DNA of 64,000 bases from Neckera pumila. Its lineage: Eukaryota > Streptophyta > Bryopsida > Hypnales > Neckeraceae. A program made the translations under genes and the position numbers. Position 1 is the stretch's first letter, and the number at the start of each line of letters is the position of its first letter. The stretch covers positions 18,042,001-18,106,000 of the forward strand of contig OZ018415.1 of assembly GCA_963969595.1 (NCBI GenBank). Reading direction: 5' to 3'. This document shows positions 45,882 to 57,213 of this stretch, piece after piece. The notes under the pieces are model-generated. The model saw nothing but the letters and a program-made list of their open reading frames with translations. It made no database searches and was not told the origin of the DNA.

Positions 45882-47414
45882 GGTCATAACATCATAACAC
45901 TTCAAAATAACCCTCCTTGAAAGAATTGCAGGGCAAACAGAATCAGGTACAGGTGCGTAATGTATTAGTGTTACAGACACCTCATGTATTGGTATCAGTA
46001 AACATGGTTGGAATCACCTGCTCAAAATTCTCAGTCAACGGTGGTTGGCACAAAGGCGGCCAGCACTCCAGACGGCAACGACAAGAAGATTGGTTGGCAA
46101 TTGTACCGTAATGCTCCTTACAACCATTTCAATACTAAGCTACAATAGGCGACAAAGAACTCATTTCCAACATTCCATCCACTCCCCAACGAATCCTTCA
46201 AAACTCCAGCATAATTGCGAACAACACAGGAAAGTAATCCATCGAAACTGCACTAAAAAATGCTGCCCTTCATTAGTGAAAAGAACTAGTAAAGTTACAG
46301 AAAATGTGTCAATGTTTTCTCCTCATGAATCATCAAACCCTTCAAAAGATTCCCCTTCTAGAATACAAGGCGATTTGGCCATGCCAAGCACTGGAAAACG
46401 CCGTATCAGACCAGTCTCAACAGATTACGTAAGAGACTTGTAAAGTGGAGAAATCAACCTCAAATACTAAACACAATGAAAAACAGGAGCTGAGATCTTG
46501 TTCCCAGACACGAAATATAGCCTCCCAAAAAAATTCTATCGATTTGGACCCTTGTTGGGTCCCATGATACATCATGCCTGGAGAGTCTTCGTCAAGTGTG
46601 ATCCGTCTGCCACAATTCAGAAATAGATGTTAGAAGAAAGTACTGGCAAACAGCCAAAAAAGCTGAATCCAAGTCAAAGCAATGCAAACAAAGGCGCATG
46701 AAAACCCCAGGAATGCAAACACGCTACACGTAAGGTTTGTATACATACAAGCGTCCAAATAGGTATCTGAACATGCTTCCTATCACTAGAATGACATCAT
46801 TCTTATTGGATCTTGTTCAAAGAGGTTTCAGAGGAACTAAACCTAATTGCAACCCTTACCCAATAGGGAGTCCAATAGATTCTAACCTAAAATGTACATG
46901 GCACAAATATGAAGGTCAATGAAGTCATTTTAGAAATACAGCCCACAAAAAGAGCTAACAAGTGGCAATTCTTCCATATTTATTACCATTCATTGGCTCT
47001 TGTTCTAAGGCTGTATTCCCAAAATGAAAACACTGCCTAGAGTCGATTTTGCGCACACATATAACGTCCAACCCAAACCCACAAATGTAAAGCTGCATTG
47101 GAATCCTCTTGTCACTTGCCAACAAGATCCGACAAAAACAAAAGGCATAAACGCACTTTAACAATACGAAACCAAGCGCCAATGCTCTTTTAAACGCTTT
47201 CAGGTGAACATCCCTTCGGCCAATAGCGTAAGCAAGAATTTCGAAATTGCACCTCAAAAAGCAGAAGCAGAGGCAGAAGCACACCTTACCTCAAAACGCG
47301 ATCGCAACTTTTCCGAAGCCTAAATCCCAAGCTTTTTCCTAAAAGTATCGCACAATAGAACTACAATCGAGGAGCACTCGTTCTCCAAATGCTCCTGCGC
47401 AAGAATAATTAGGG
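45882..47414. other. Downstream region of IPCS, mostly low-copy
   Basis: Balanced composition. A plus-strand frame 46045-46443 (132 codons, ends KRRIRPVSTDYVRDL) is open but matches no family I know. On the minus strand, a good splice donor GAG-GTAAGG lies near 47290, about 130 bp past the IPCS stop, so the 3' untranslated region might be spliced. Neither point is proven. Confidence 0.35.
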
Positions 47415-48359
47415 TTACAATTCGAGACTTCCATTTTCCGTCGCATGTCCGTTCAACAGCGCCTTCTCCTCCTTACTCCGCGCAGTCATCGGCAACAACG
47501 GCGGCCCATTCCCCATCACCCTTTCCGCCACTCCCGCCTCCGCAAATCTCCGATCCACGAAGAAAAACACCAGAAACACAACATACCACGCCACCACAAT
47601 ATCCACCGAGTAATGCTTATGCGAGGCGACGATCAATAAACTCAACGCCACCAAAACCAAAAACGCCACCACTTTAATCCAGCGCCGCATCCCGTACTTC
47701 ACATACGCGTGGAAAAACGTCAACGCGAACGTCATGTGCGAGGAGAAGAGCAAGTCGCCGCAGCCGAAGACCACTCCATACGGGAAATTCAAAAGCAAAA
47801 CCTCATGGACACTCTTGGGCGGGGGGAGCGTTGCCGTGGCCTGGCCCTCGTGACAATGATAATTCGGTCCCGGGAGCTGCGTAACCATGAAAGACGCCAT
47901 CCGCAGCGATTGACAAATGACCAAACACGAGAGCACGCGCATCCATAGAATCGCGGTGTAGAATCGCTTGTTGTAAAGGTAGAAAGGGTGGAACGACCAG
48001 AGCACGAACGACAGGAAGACGAACGTGAACAAGCTTTCGCTGATGTGCGCGTTCTGTTTCCCGAGCTCAGGAAGGATCTGAAAACCGACGTCGTGGAGTA
48101 AAGGACCCGGGTGGTGCTGGTAATGAGCTATGCGAGCGCCCACGCCATGGACGTACTGGAACAGCAATCCGGCGAGAAGGAACTTCCAATGCTCCAGCAA
48201 CAGAGTCCACTCCAAAGAAAGCTCCAGCAAGAAGCGCTTCCAGAATTTCGACACGGCGCGAGTCACGTACGTCGGGAGAGCATTCACGCCCACCATCTCC
48301 ACCATCTGCCACACGAATTCCAGCAGCGAGAACGCGAGATTGAAAACGAAGAATTTCAT
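47415..48359 (-). CDS. IPCS: Inositol phosphorylceramide synthase (314 aa, single exon)
   Basis: Transfers phosphoinositol from phosphatidylinositol to ceramide in the Golgi, giving inositol phosphorylceramide, the precursor of plant GIPC sphingolipids. The protein is a multi-pass membrane enzyme of the PAP2/sphingomyelin-synthase fold. Family signatures: LLAGLLFQYVHG near the first membrane segment, LPGPNYHCHEG (162-172), CGDLLFSSHM (200-209) and HKHYSVDIVVAWY (247-259). The predicted catalytic triad is His208, His249 and Asp253, all present. The tail is hydrophilic and charged. Length fits the plant family (about 290-320). The open frame extends to 48557 only through a TTG, so I start at ATG 48359. 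ATG 48296 (293 aa, GAGATGG context) aligns best with the usual N-terminus and may be the real start. There is no intron, unlike multi-exon seed-plant genes. Confidence 0.95.
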   Translation of the reverse strand: MKFFVFNLAFSLLEFVWQMVEMVGVNALPTYVTRAVSKFWKRFLLELSLEWTLLLEHWKFLLAGLLFQYVHGVGARIAHYQHHPGPLLHDVGFQILPELGKQNAHISESLFTFVFLSFVLWSFHPFYLYNKRFYTAILWMRVLSCLVICQSLRMASFMVTQLPGPNYHCHEGQATATLPPPKSVHEVLLLNFPYGVVFGCGDLLFSSHMTFALTFFHAYVKYGMRRWIKVVAFLVLVALSLLIVASHKHYSVDIVVAWYVVFLVFFFVDRRFAEAGVAERVMGNGPPLLPMTARSKEEKALLNGHATENGSLEL

Positions 48360-48930
48360 CGCCGGGGAAGCCAGCGCGCGTTTTTGAATGTGGGGATCCC
48401 GCTGTGATGACAGTTGGGGTCGGGGACTCGGAGAAAGACGGAAGACGCCTTGGAAGGGGGTTCCTGGAAAGGGCGCGGGCCGGGGGGATTGTCCAGTTGG
48501 CAGTGTCCAGTCCAGGGGGGAAGTGTAAGGGTCGGGGCGACGAGGTGGCAGTGCCAACTGGGAAGTTGGAGGGTGAGGAGAAGGGGAGGTGGCGAGGCGG
48601 TTTTAGGATCGTGGTGATGGTGCAGGGCTGGCGGCTGGAGGGGCAGCGCCTCCGCAGCGGGTCTTCTGGAACCGGGCCCGGTCCCAGCTCACCTGCCTTG
48701 TGAGTTTCCACTACTAGGGACAGCTTGCATCTGTTTCTCTTTTTTTTAAATGTTTTTTTGCCGGATCCGGGGGACGTTCACTACAGTACTGTACTGAAAT
48801 TTCTTTCATGCTCATTGGTGGGGCTTTTTTCTTTCATTATCTTTATCAGGTAGTGTAGGGCAAAGATTCTTGAGCCACTTGGAAGACCATTCTTTTGGAG
48901 CATAAGGTAGGATGCACTTAAAGCGACCAT
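48360..48930 (-). promoter_or_regulatory. IPCS upstream region (5' leader and promoter)
   Basis: GC-rich to about 48710, then AT-rich with several T runs. The minus-strand sequence CAG-GTGAGC near 48690 could be a leader-intron donor. Frames open on both strands here reflect GC content, and I see no protein. Transcription start not determinable. Confidence 0.4.
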
Positions 48931-48934
48931 TTAA

Positions 48935-49961
48935 CCCCTAAACTAGTGTGCCCTGTGCCGTTGTCACAGCCAAAATCATAGTAAAAATAATTTTCTACTT
49001 TTCTTTGAAATTCAATATCTTTCACTCCTTCATTCCAAATGCCACGAAACAAAGCCCGTCCACCCCTACTCTCCAAGAGCTTTCCAACGGTACCAAGAAC
49101 GCGATCAAAATCAAAGTAAAAGCATTTTTCTAATTTTTTGATCCAATAAATACTTTGAAATTCAATAACTTCTTCACCGTGGGTCCAAATGCCACAAAAC
49201 TAAGCCCATGCACCCCTCCTCGCCGAGCCCTTTTCGACGGTACCAAGCACACGGCCGGGGGACGCACGGTCCGGGAGATCTCAACATAGCAAAACAAACA
49301 AAACAAACAAATAGCCAAACTTAGGGTATGGATGCCTAAGGCACCAAAATCTGGTGTTTGCAAAACGTTGAAGTTAAATAAAACCTAACCAAAATTCTAT
49401 TTTTAGTAGTTTATATTTTTAGAAAGTTCTTCTTGAAGTCTAATTTTAGCACAAAAAATCCGATCTTGAAAATAAATCATAGTGGTTTTTCTATTTAAGT
49501 TTTTGTACAAGGGTTTCCATTGCAATCTTGACTTCCCGTAGTGTTGAGAGCTCTTGAAAATGAGCCTCAAATACACTAGATCTTGGAGAAAAAATCACAT
49601 TCAAAATTCATTTAAAAGAATTGTAGAGTAGATCTTAAAAAGCCATAAATTGATTAGGGTTATACAAATTAGGCCCTTCAACCTCATATTTTTTTGGTCA
49701 CCAACTTTTTAGGTTTGATTTGTGTAAAGAAGATTGAAAGATTTTTTCAGTTTTAGCACCTTCATGGTCAAACATTATAATCTTTCACTCCATAAGTGAT
49801 ATTGTTGTGTTTTCTTTTCCTATGAGATCTCTAACATGTCTAGATTGAATTTGTACGGTTACAATTCCAAAAAAACTGATACAACTTATCAAAATGTTGG
49901 CATTTTGTTCAATTTAGAGCAAATTCCAAGAAGCCCAAAACAGCCCTTGGGCATTTAGGGG
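48935..49961 (+). mobile_element. TTAA element, C type, composite copy C2 (1027 bp)
   Basis: TTAA at 48931-48934 and 49962-49965; ends CCCCTAAACTAGTG and GGGCATTTAGGGG. From about 49325 it matches C1, starting at its subterminal TGCCTAAGGCACC. The first 390 bp are unrelated to C1 and hold a diverged tandem duplication. So either the left part is extra DNA captured between ends, or a second element abuts C1-like DNA. Confidence 0.6.
48966..49256 (+). repeat. Two-unit tandem repeat (about 150 bp) inside C2
   Basis: Unit 1 and unit 2 share CTTTGAAATTCAATA, CCAAATGCCAC-AAAC-AAGCCC, CACCCCTCCT-like and CGACGGTACCAAG blocks (second at about 49155-49255). Identity is moderate. Confidence 0.55.
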
Positions 49962-49965
49962 TTAA

Positions 49966-50360
49966 GGGCTGGTCCACCTTTTTTGTAGGTTTGCATGATT
50001 AGAAATATTTTTCACTCATTTTTCAGAGAAAGGAAAATGGAGGAAGAATGTAACCCAAGTGGTTTCATGTTTTTTGAAGCATTTTTGAATTAGTTATGAA
50101 TTTTCTAAGATTGATGTTGTAGGTACCTATTTGTGACCCTAGGTCTTCTAAAATGCGTCCACTTACAACTTCTAAAGTGATTTGAGGAAATCAAGGCCAA
50201 TGAATGGCTCTTGCAATAATGAATACTTTTTTGGGGGGGTCAATCAATGAATAAAGTGGTCATTCAAAGACCAACTCATATCTATTTAGTACCATTTTGT
50301 AGGGTTGATTTGAAGAAGCCGGTTGCTTTAGAGCATCCTACCTTATCACATCATCTTGTA
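49966..50360 (+). repeat. Dispersed repeat G, copy 2
   Basis: Starts at the TTAA of C2 with GGGCTGGTCCACCTTTTTTG and continues collinear with copy 1: TTTTTCACTCATTTTTCAGAG, CACTTACAACTTCTAAAG, then GTTGATTTGAAGAAGCCGGTTGC. Confidence 0.55.
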
Positions 50361-50689
50361 AGGTAATCCTGATAAGGTTCATGGTGTTTTTAGGCTCAAA
50401 ATTACTTTATAAGATTTGTATCAGAAGTCAAACCAAAAAATTTCATCTATATTTATTCAGTACCAAATTCAACTATAAAATCCTTTAGTTAACTTCTTAG
50501 AATATACCCTCCTAAAATTTAAGAGGAAGAAACTTTAGTTACCTCTTGCAAGATCATAATGCTTGAATTTCAAAATGAAGTATTTTTAGCTCATCTCAAA
50601 TGGTAAGTTTTGTCTTTCAAATTGTGCATGTCCTACAACTTGCATCCCTCCATAATACCAATATGTTGAAGAAATAAGTTAGGGATATA
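50361..50689. other. AT-rich DNA, no gene seen
   Basis: No element end or coding feature was identified. Confidence 0.45.
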
Positions 50690-51262
50690 TATATAAAACT
50701 TCAAAAAAAATATTTCATATTGCTTGGAAAAAATAGCAAGTAAAAAGAGATAAAGTATGAATTGAAATGCTAAATTGTTGAAAACTTATTGTTGTAGAAT
50801 TTGTTGTAATGTTGTAATATATAATCTACATCTAAAGTTTCAATATTTTTCCCAAAATATTGAAAATTAAAATAAAAACAAGTTCAAAGTTTAGTTTGGA
50901 GTAGAGATTCTAAAATTGCTTGCAAAACTTTTGAACTAAAACTCCTCATAACTTTCATCTCTTAAATCAAAATAGAAAGATTTGAAACTTTTCAAATACA
51001 CAAAAATGTAAAAAATCAAATTTAAATTTTTGTTCAATTTTTTTTTTCTTACTTCTAAGCTACCCAAGCTTTGAAAAAAACTACGTATCCAATATAAAAG
51101 CTTTCTAACTATATAGCCAAATGTTATGAAAATACCTTGAAGCTATTCCTTGACCACATTTTGTATGAAAATTTCGAAAGGGAAAAAAGTGAAATTTCCA
51201 TATGTATATGAATGATTAAAAACATGATACTGCCAAAAAAAAGTATTTTTGGGCTTTAGGGG
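50690..51262 (-). mobile_element. TTAA element, partial (D type)
   Basis: Ends GGGCTTTAGGGG-TTAA (51263-51266). The interior reads as the reverse of the partial copy at 22737, and is close to 60050-60180 (CTTTCTAACTATATAGCCAAATGTTATG). The left end was not located. Confidence 0.5.
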
Positions 51263-51266
51263 TTAA

Positions 51267-52270
51267 ATCCTAAAGTTCCATGACTATGTTTTCACCAAAA
51301 ACGATCAAAAATTGCCATTTTAGAACAAGTATCTAATTTTTGAAAAAAACTTTTTTTGGCACATATAACCTCCTAGACAAGTTAGCTTCATGCTTGATAA
51401 ATTTTACATCATTTGGAACTATCACAACATATACAAAAAAATTAATAAGTAGTGAGTAGTAGAGAATGATTCAAAATTCAAAATTGTTAAGAATTTATTT
51501 ATGGAATTGAAAAACGCTAATCCCAATGTTTGCATTAGTATTTAAAATAATCTATATCCTATGATTTTATTTTTTTCAAAAAATATTGAAAATTGAGTAA
51601 GATAATGGACTTCAAAGTTTATTTTAGAGTAGAGAATCCATAATTGCCTGCAAACAAAAAATCTTCAAAACATTTGATTCATTGATCAATATGGATTGAT
51701 TCAAAGCTTTTGACATATATATAACTTTATAAAACCAATTTCAAATCTTTATTTTTCACATTAGAAGAGATTTGAGGCCTCTAAGAGATGACAAATTATC
51801 CTGCGTTTTCAGACTACGGAAACGCAGGATAATGGTTGGCTGATGTGGTTGAGAGAGTACTACGTCATTTTTGAGAAAAATAATAAATAAATTTGGCCTG
51901 AAATGATATTTGGGAGAATTTGTTTTTGTTTTGGAAAAAAAAAATTTGACAGCCCGTACCCATTGTTCACAGATTTGGCCAGATTGGAGAATGGGCCTGA
52001 AACGGCCCTCCAATGCCCTCCAATCTCCCCTAATGAAAAAAAGTGATTTTTTTTTATGTGCCCGGATTGCCCAGTTACAAAAAAAAATAACATATTAGGC
52101 CACAAATTTTTATTCATGTTTCCAAATGTCACAAAATTTAGTACATATGAAAGATATTCCTTATCCCCACCTTCTATTAAAATTTAGGCCAAAAATATGA
52201 AGATTTCTAGTCACACATATCTGCCCAAAATTTCTATGTAGCCAAAAAACGCATGTTGGTCTTTTAGGGG
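51267..52270 (-). mobile_element. TTAA element, A type, copy A6 with insert
   Basis: TTAA 51263-51266 (shared with the preceding element), ATCCTAAAGTTCCATGACTA ... GTCTTTTAGGGG, TTAA 52271-52274. A segment near 51367 is deleted relative to A4, and repeat E copy 2 is inserted at about 51765-52040. Confidence 0.7.
51765..52040. mobile_element. Repeat/MITE E, copy 2, with conserved stem-loop
   Basis: Matches 24508-24775, most clearly in the stem-loop TATCCTGCGTTTTC-AGACTAC-GGAAACGCAGGATA (51797-51831) and the end GGCCTGAAACGGCCCTCCAA. Nested in A6, so E moved after that copy inserted. Confidence 0.6.
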
Positions 52271-52274
52271 TTAA

Positions 52275-53850
52275 TGTATAAAATGTTACATTCTTGAACT
52301 TCATGATAGGAGGCGTTTCATTTTTTTTTCTTCAAATGAAGGTTCCTTGCTTTGCATAAAATCTTCAATCCAAGCTTGTTCCAAGTACAATAAAAATATA
52401 GAAGAATGGCAACGAGTCAAATGATCATTGACAAAACTTGCTTCTATTTACTGATAATGATTGACCTATGTTGGAGGGAGGAAGTATCACATGCTCATGA
52501 TATGCATTGTCTCATAGAAGACTCCTGCACATTGACAAACGCGGGGATAGAAATGGAACAAACAATGACCGTAAACATTATAGAGGAGGATCAACGAATT
52601 GTAATGAAAGTATAATATGCTCTTGACATGTATAGAGTCACATAATTCAATACTATAGACAATTGATAGAGTATTTTAACCTTAAACTACCTTCTTTAAT
52701 GCACCTAATGTATCTTGCAGGAATCATGTGAGCCAATCCAAGACATTTTATTAGCAAAAATAGTCTCTATGGTACATCAACTATACCTCTAATATAGGTT
52801 GATGGTCATGATTGTAGCAATAAATGTCATGTTGTTCTTTCCTACGAACCTCCCTAATTATGAAGGATGATGGAATGCCACACTATCAAGATTGCAAGAA
52901 GGAGAAGACACAAGTGAAATTCGTCACTGGTCCTATAATTGATTGTATATCAACAAGCTCATATTTGTGCTCCTAAAAACGTATGCAATGATTGTGTGCA
53001 ATGTTTTTGATGCAATGGTGGATTTTCTTGTGGACAATCATTTTGATTCTAAAACCATATGGCAAATGTGGTTCCATGACACAATACATGACCTATTGTG
53101 TCATGTCGGTAGTTAATATTATTTTTCCGTTGGTCTAAGGTTATAGTGATTAATTGGTTACTTATACATCTAGGTCACTATGTTTTACATGTGTACTTTG
53201 GTCAAAGGTCACATGTTTATTAAACTTCTTTTCTTCAATCCAAGGTCACAATGTTTAATTAACTTTGTTCCAATATTCTCTTCAATTCTAATGCTACTAT
53301 GTTAAAATTTGTTAAAAAAACACAATCAAAATTGAGTGTGGTTCTTCACAATTCCTAAGTGACTGCAAATTCTTTTTTATTTTGCATCTAAAATTAAAAA
53401 AAATTCCGGGTGTGTATATACCATTGGAAAGTTATCTTTTGAGATTTTCCAAGATGCCAGTTATTTCTTAAGTGATTCAAAATCCTTTATTCTCTTACAC
53501 AAAGTTATTGTGCAGTATGAAATAGTTGAAGACATCAAGTTGAGTATGTTCTTGCCAAGTTTTATGATCATTTGATGCCTAGAGCTTACAAAGTAGAAAG
53601 TGAGTCATTTTTGCTTCAATAAATTTTCAATTGCTCATATTAAACTTCATAAAAGTTGTTTAGGTAGAAATTATTTTTTTATAAAGTCTATATGGTCTAT
53701 ATGTAGATTATCTTAAGTACAGTTACATGATTAAAAAAATAAAATAAAAATCCCATATATAGATATCTCAATTTTCAAATCAAAGCTCAAATTTTACAAA
53801 AGTCTAGGGCACATTCCAACAAAATGGTTCTTGGTATCCCATCTCTTCAC
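52275..53850. other. AT-rich DNA, no gene seen
   Basis: A 69-codon plus-strand frame at 52406-52615 has mixed composition but no family features. No element ends found. Confidence 0.45.
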
Positions 53851-53854
53851 CTAC

Positions 53855-54700
53855 AACATAAATTGGCCATTGATGCAAATGAAATGGCAATTTGTGAGGT
53901 CAGGGATTGACAATAATTCTTCATGCCAACAAGACAAATCCTTTCAAAATCCGTATTCTTGAAGTTGACATAGCCTGTCAAGACTTTGGTGGAGGTCTCT
54001 GCAACCATGATAGAAAGTAAGATGGCCTCCAATGCAAATGAGCTGCTTTTGAGATCTTGGGTTGGCAATAATTTTTCATGCCCTCACGACAAGTCCTTTC
54101 AAAGTCTGACAGGACTTTACGGCTTTCTTTGTCCACAATTGAAACAAAAATGGACTTCATGGCTCTTTTCATGATCCATAATAGAACAAACATGGCCTCC
54201 TTTGCAATGAGCTAGTAGCTTTTGAGATCATGGGCTGGCAATAATTCTTTATACCCTCACAACAAATCCTTCCATAGTATGATAAGACTTCATGTCTCTT
54301 TTCATCCACAATTGAAACTAAGATGGACTTCATGGCTTTTTCATCTACAATAGAAACAAAGATGGCCTCCAATGCAATAAGCTGTTAGCTTTGAAACCAT
54401 GGGTTGGCAATAATTCTTTATACCCTCACAACAAATTCTTCCACAATCTAACAAGACTTCATGGCTCTTTTCATACGCAATTGAAACTAAGATGGACTTC
54501 ATGGCTCTTTTCATCCACAATAGAAACAAAGATGGCCTCCAATGCAAATGAACTGGCGGCTTTTGTGATCATAGGTTGGTAGTAATTCTTCATGCCCTCA
54601 CAACAAATCCTTCCAAAGTCTAATTATATTTCATGGCTCTTCTCATTCACAATAGAGACAAAGATGGCCTTTGATGCAAAAGGAGATGTGAGTTCTTGAG
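53855..54700 (+). repeat. 170-bp tandem array, about five units
   Basis: GATGGCCTCC-type markers at 54021, 54191, 54361, 54531 and 54663 give spacings of 170, 170, 170 and 132 bp. Each unit has GGTTGGCAATAATTCTT, CCCTCACAACAAATCCTTCC and GACTTCATGGCTCTTTTCAT blocks. Because 170 is not a multiple of three, the similar peptides in minus-strand frames shift frame each unit, which speaks against a repeat protein. Confidence 0.8.
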
Positions 54701-56995
54701 GTTGTGAGTTCAAAAAGAGATGTGAATTCTTTATGCTAGCAAGAGAAATCTCCTTTTCTAATGTTGATAGAATTTGGCAAGAATTTGTAAGTAATCATGC
54801 TTGATAATACAAGGATAGCCACTACCCCTTTAGCCTATGTACATTTTCAATTTTGACTCATTCCCATTTCACTTGAAATTTGCAAATTAGATATGTGATA
54901 TCTTGCTTAATTTTTTTTGAAATGTCCTAGTTTATTTTTAAAATATTAGATGTCAAAGTCTTTACAACTGTATAATTTTCTAAAATTTTCTCTAACTTTT
55001 TGACACCATCGTTGATTGCCAATCTTGCAAAAGCCCAAAGTGGGGTCCTCAATCCTCTAGTGGTTAAGGTGACTAGGCATGTCCATAGGCTTGATGAACA
55101 AACTGGACATATATACATTCTTTTAAAGGGCTTGCCTTTTAGACTTTTCAAAGGGGGAAGATTTACTTGACATGCACGGTGTACGATTTCCATACCAAAT
55201 AACATGGCAAAGGTCTTTTGATGAAAAATTTCATGCTAAAATTTGGGCACCAACAATAGGATATTAGATACCAATGGTTAGGTGGAAGGGCCATTAGGTT
55301 GAATTTGGGCTCCAACAAAAGTGCTAATTAAATGGAATTATGGGGAGGATTTGTGGACACCAACAAGTAGGATGTGTGCCAATTTGAATAGGGGCCAATA
55401 GAAATGGATTGCGGACATCAACCGGTGGGATGGACACTAATTGGTTGGATGTGAGTACCAATAAATTGGAAGCGTGTTCACCTTTGGGTGAAATGGACAA
55501 CAATAATTTTGAGATGGATAGCTACGGGTTGGATATAAACAACAACAACACAAAATATGTGCCCATGTACCAATCAATTAGCGCCCACAATCATGTTCTT
55601 AAATGCGTTGTATGTATATGCTCAATGCTAGACAAAGTGCACATATGGCACAATATGTAGACAAGTTGAGTCTATGTATGTAAGAATTGCCATGTTATAT
55701 GGTCAATATGCCGTTAAACACATCGAGTGGAGTACCAAACAAATGAATGGACAGAATTACCAAACCACTTGTCAACCCTATTAATTTATGTACTTAACTA
55801 CAGACTATTCAATAAACAAATATGTATTACTAATCACAATTGACTACTCCTTTCATCTAAGGTAGACAAAATCAAAACGGAACCCTAGATTAATAAATAA
55901 TCTAAATTCATATTTATAAATAAAATCCAAACTAATTTCAAGCTCTACTCTTATATTTAATTTTGCTATGTTATCCTCTAATGTTGTAAAAATTATACTT
56001 AGGTACAAATTATGAGAGTGCAATGCATATAGAATTGAGGATAAAAGGACTGGAATTGTGTTGGAAAGAGACAATTTTATGATTTCAATGGATCCACTTA
56101 ATTTATATACATGGAAAAAGGTTCATTTATTATTTCATAATCTTAAGACGCGATTTTGTATTATCATTGCAACCTTGTAGGGAATAAATAAAGTCACAAT
56201 AGTGTCCAAATGAACAAGAATAGTCTCCCCAGAGCTTTTTTTTCACTGTAGAAGTTGTATTCTAGCATCATCCCTTAGCGTTCAATTTGAAGGGACGCTA
56301 ATGCATTCGTTGCTTTTTGTCAAACCTGACAAAATTTTGCCAAAAATAAAAGCCCTAGTTGCCTCAAGAACAACAATGGGAAGCAATGTGATTTTATTTT
56401 GACCATCTATAATTTTATTTTTATTAAAAAAAAGTTGATCAAAATATATGGAGAATATTCTTTGATTTGCTTATTTTTACAAAAGAATTGTAAGTTTGTT
56501 AAGGATGACCAAACATTATCCGCAATGACCAAAGGATCTATAATGAATTATCCTATCTTATTACCAACAACATATGATCTATTAATTTAGTAATGAATTA
56601 TGTTTTATTTTTATAAATTTAACAAGCTATTTGATTATTTCTTACAAGTGCATTGAAAATAAGGAACTTTGTATTAACGGCAATGCCCTTGTTTTGTTGC
56701 CTCAGGGTCAAAGTATTGGTTTTTTAACAGCACATCGGAAATGCTTTGAGATTTTACATATTTTCAACATACTCAATTGGCGGACAATTGGCAAGAAAAC
56801 ATATTGATTGTGTGTTGCATTTGAAGGTAGTACTAGGAATACTATAAATTTTTGAAAACAAAAATTATAATACAAATTCACTAGAACTCCATCGTCAAAA
56901 AATATATATTTATATTTAATGAAAAAAAACTATTTCTACTTTATTTTTATGTAATTAATTTTGTAATATCTATATCTTTTATTAATGCCATATTG
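54701..56995. other. AT-rich DNA with degenerate short repeats, no gene seen
   Basis: At about 55245-55545 there are irregular repeats of the form GGACACCAA-TTGGTTGGATG. The rest is AT-rich without element ends or coding signal. Confidence 0.45.
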
Positions 56996-57213
56996 AACTA
57001 CTTTTGGACTTTAGAAAGTTCAAAATTCATAATGATCATCAAGAGATCTCCCGTTAGGCATCGGGGGATCTATCCAAAACATTGAAAGATCTAAACTTTT
57101 CATGGGGGGATCAATTCAAAATATCAAGAGATCTATACAAATATCAAGAAATCTCCCAATTTTTTGGATAGAGATGCTTACTCCAGAATTCATTGAATAG
57201 TCCAAAAGTAGTT
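56996..57213. mobile_element. MITE-like element with 15-bp inverted ends (218 bp)
   Basis: AACTACTTTTGGACT (56996-57010) is exactly complementary to AGTCCAAAAGTAGTT (57199-57213). The interior has repeated CAAGAGATCT motifs. The target duplication is unclear, so no superfamily is assigned. Confidence 0.5.

Noticed and set aside
48360..48557. 66-residue N-terminal extension of IPCS
   Set aside because: It needs a TTG start, is Pro-rich without family similarity, and lies upstream of the first ATG.
10737..48796. ACAGTACTGTAC palindrome near both 10737 and 48784, possible shared regulatory site
   Set aside because: It is short, one copy lies downstream of CPR and the other upstream of IPCS, and it is self-complementary, so chance is likely.
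53847..54547. Possible repeat-containing protein on the minus strand of the 170-bp array
   Set aside because: The period is not divisible by three and the frames break in each unit.
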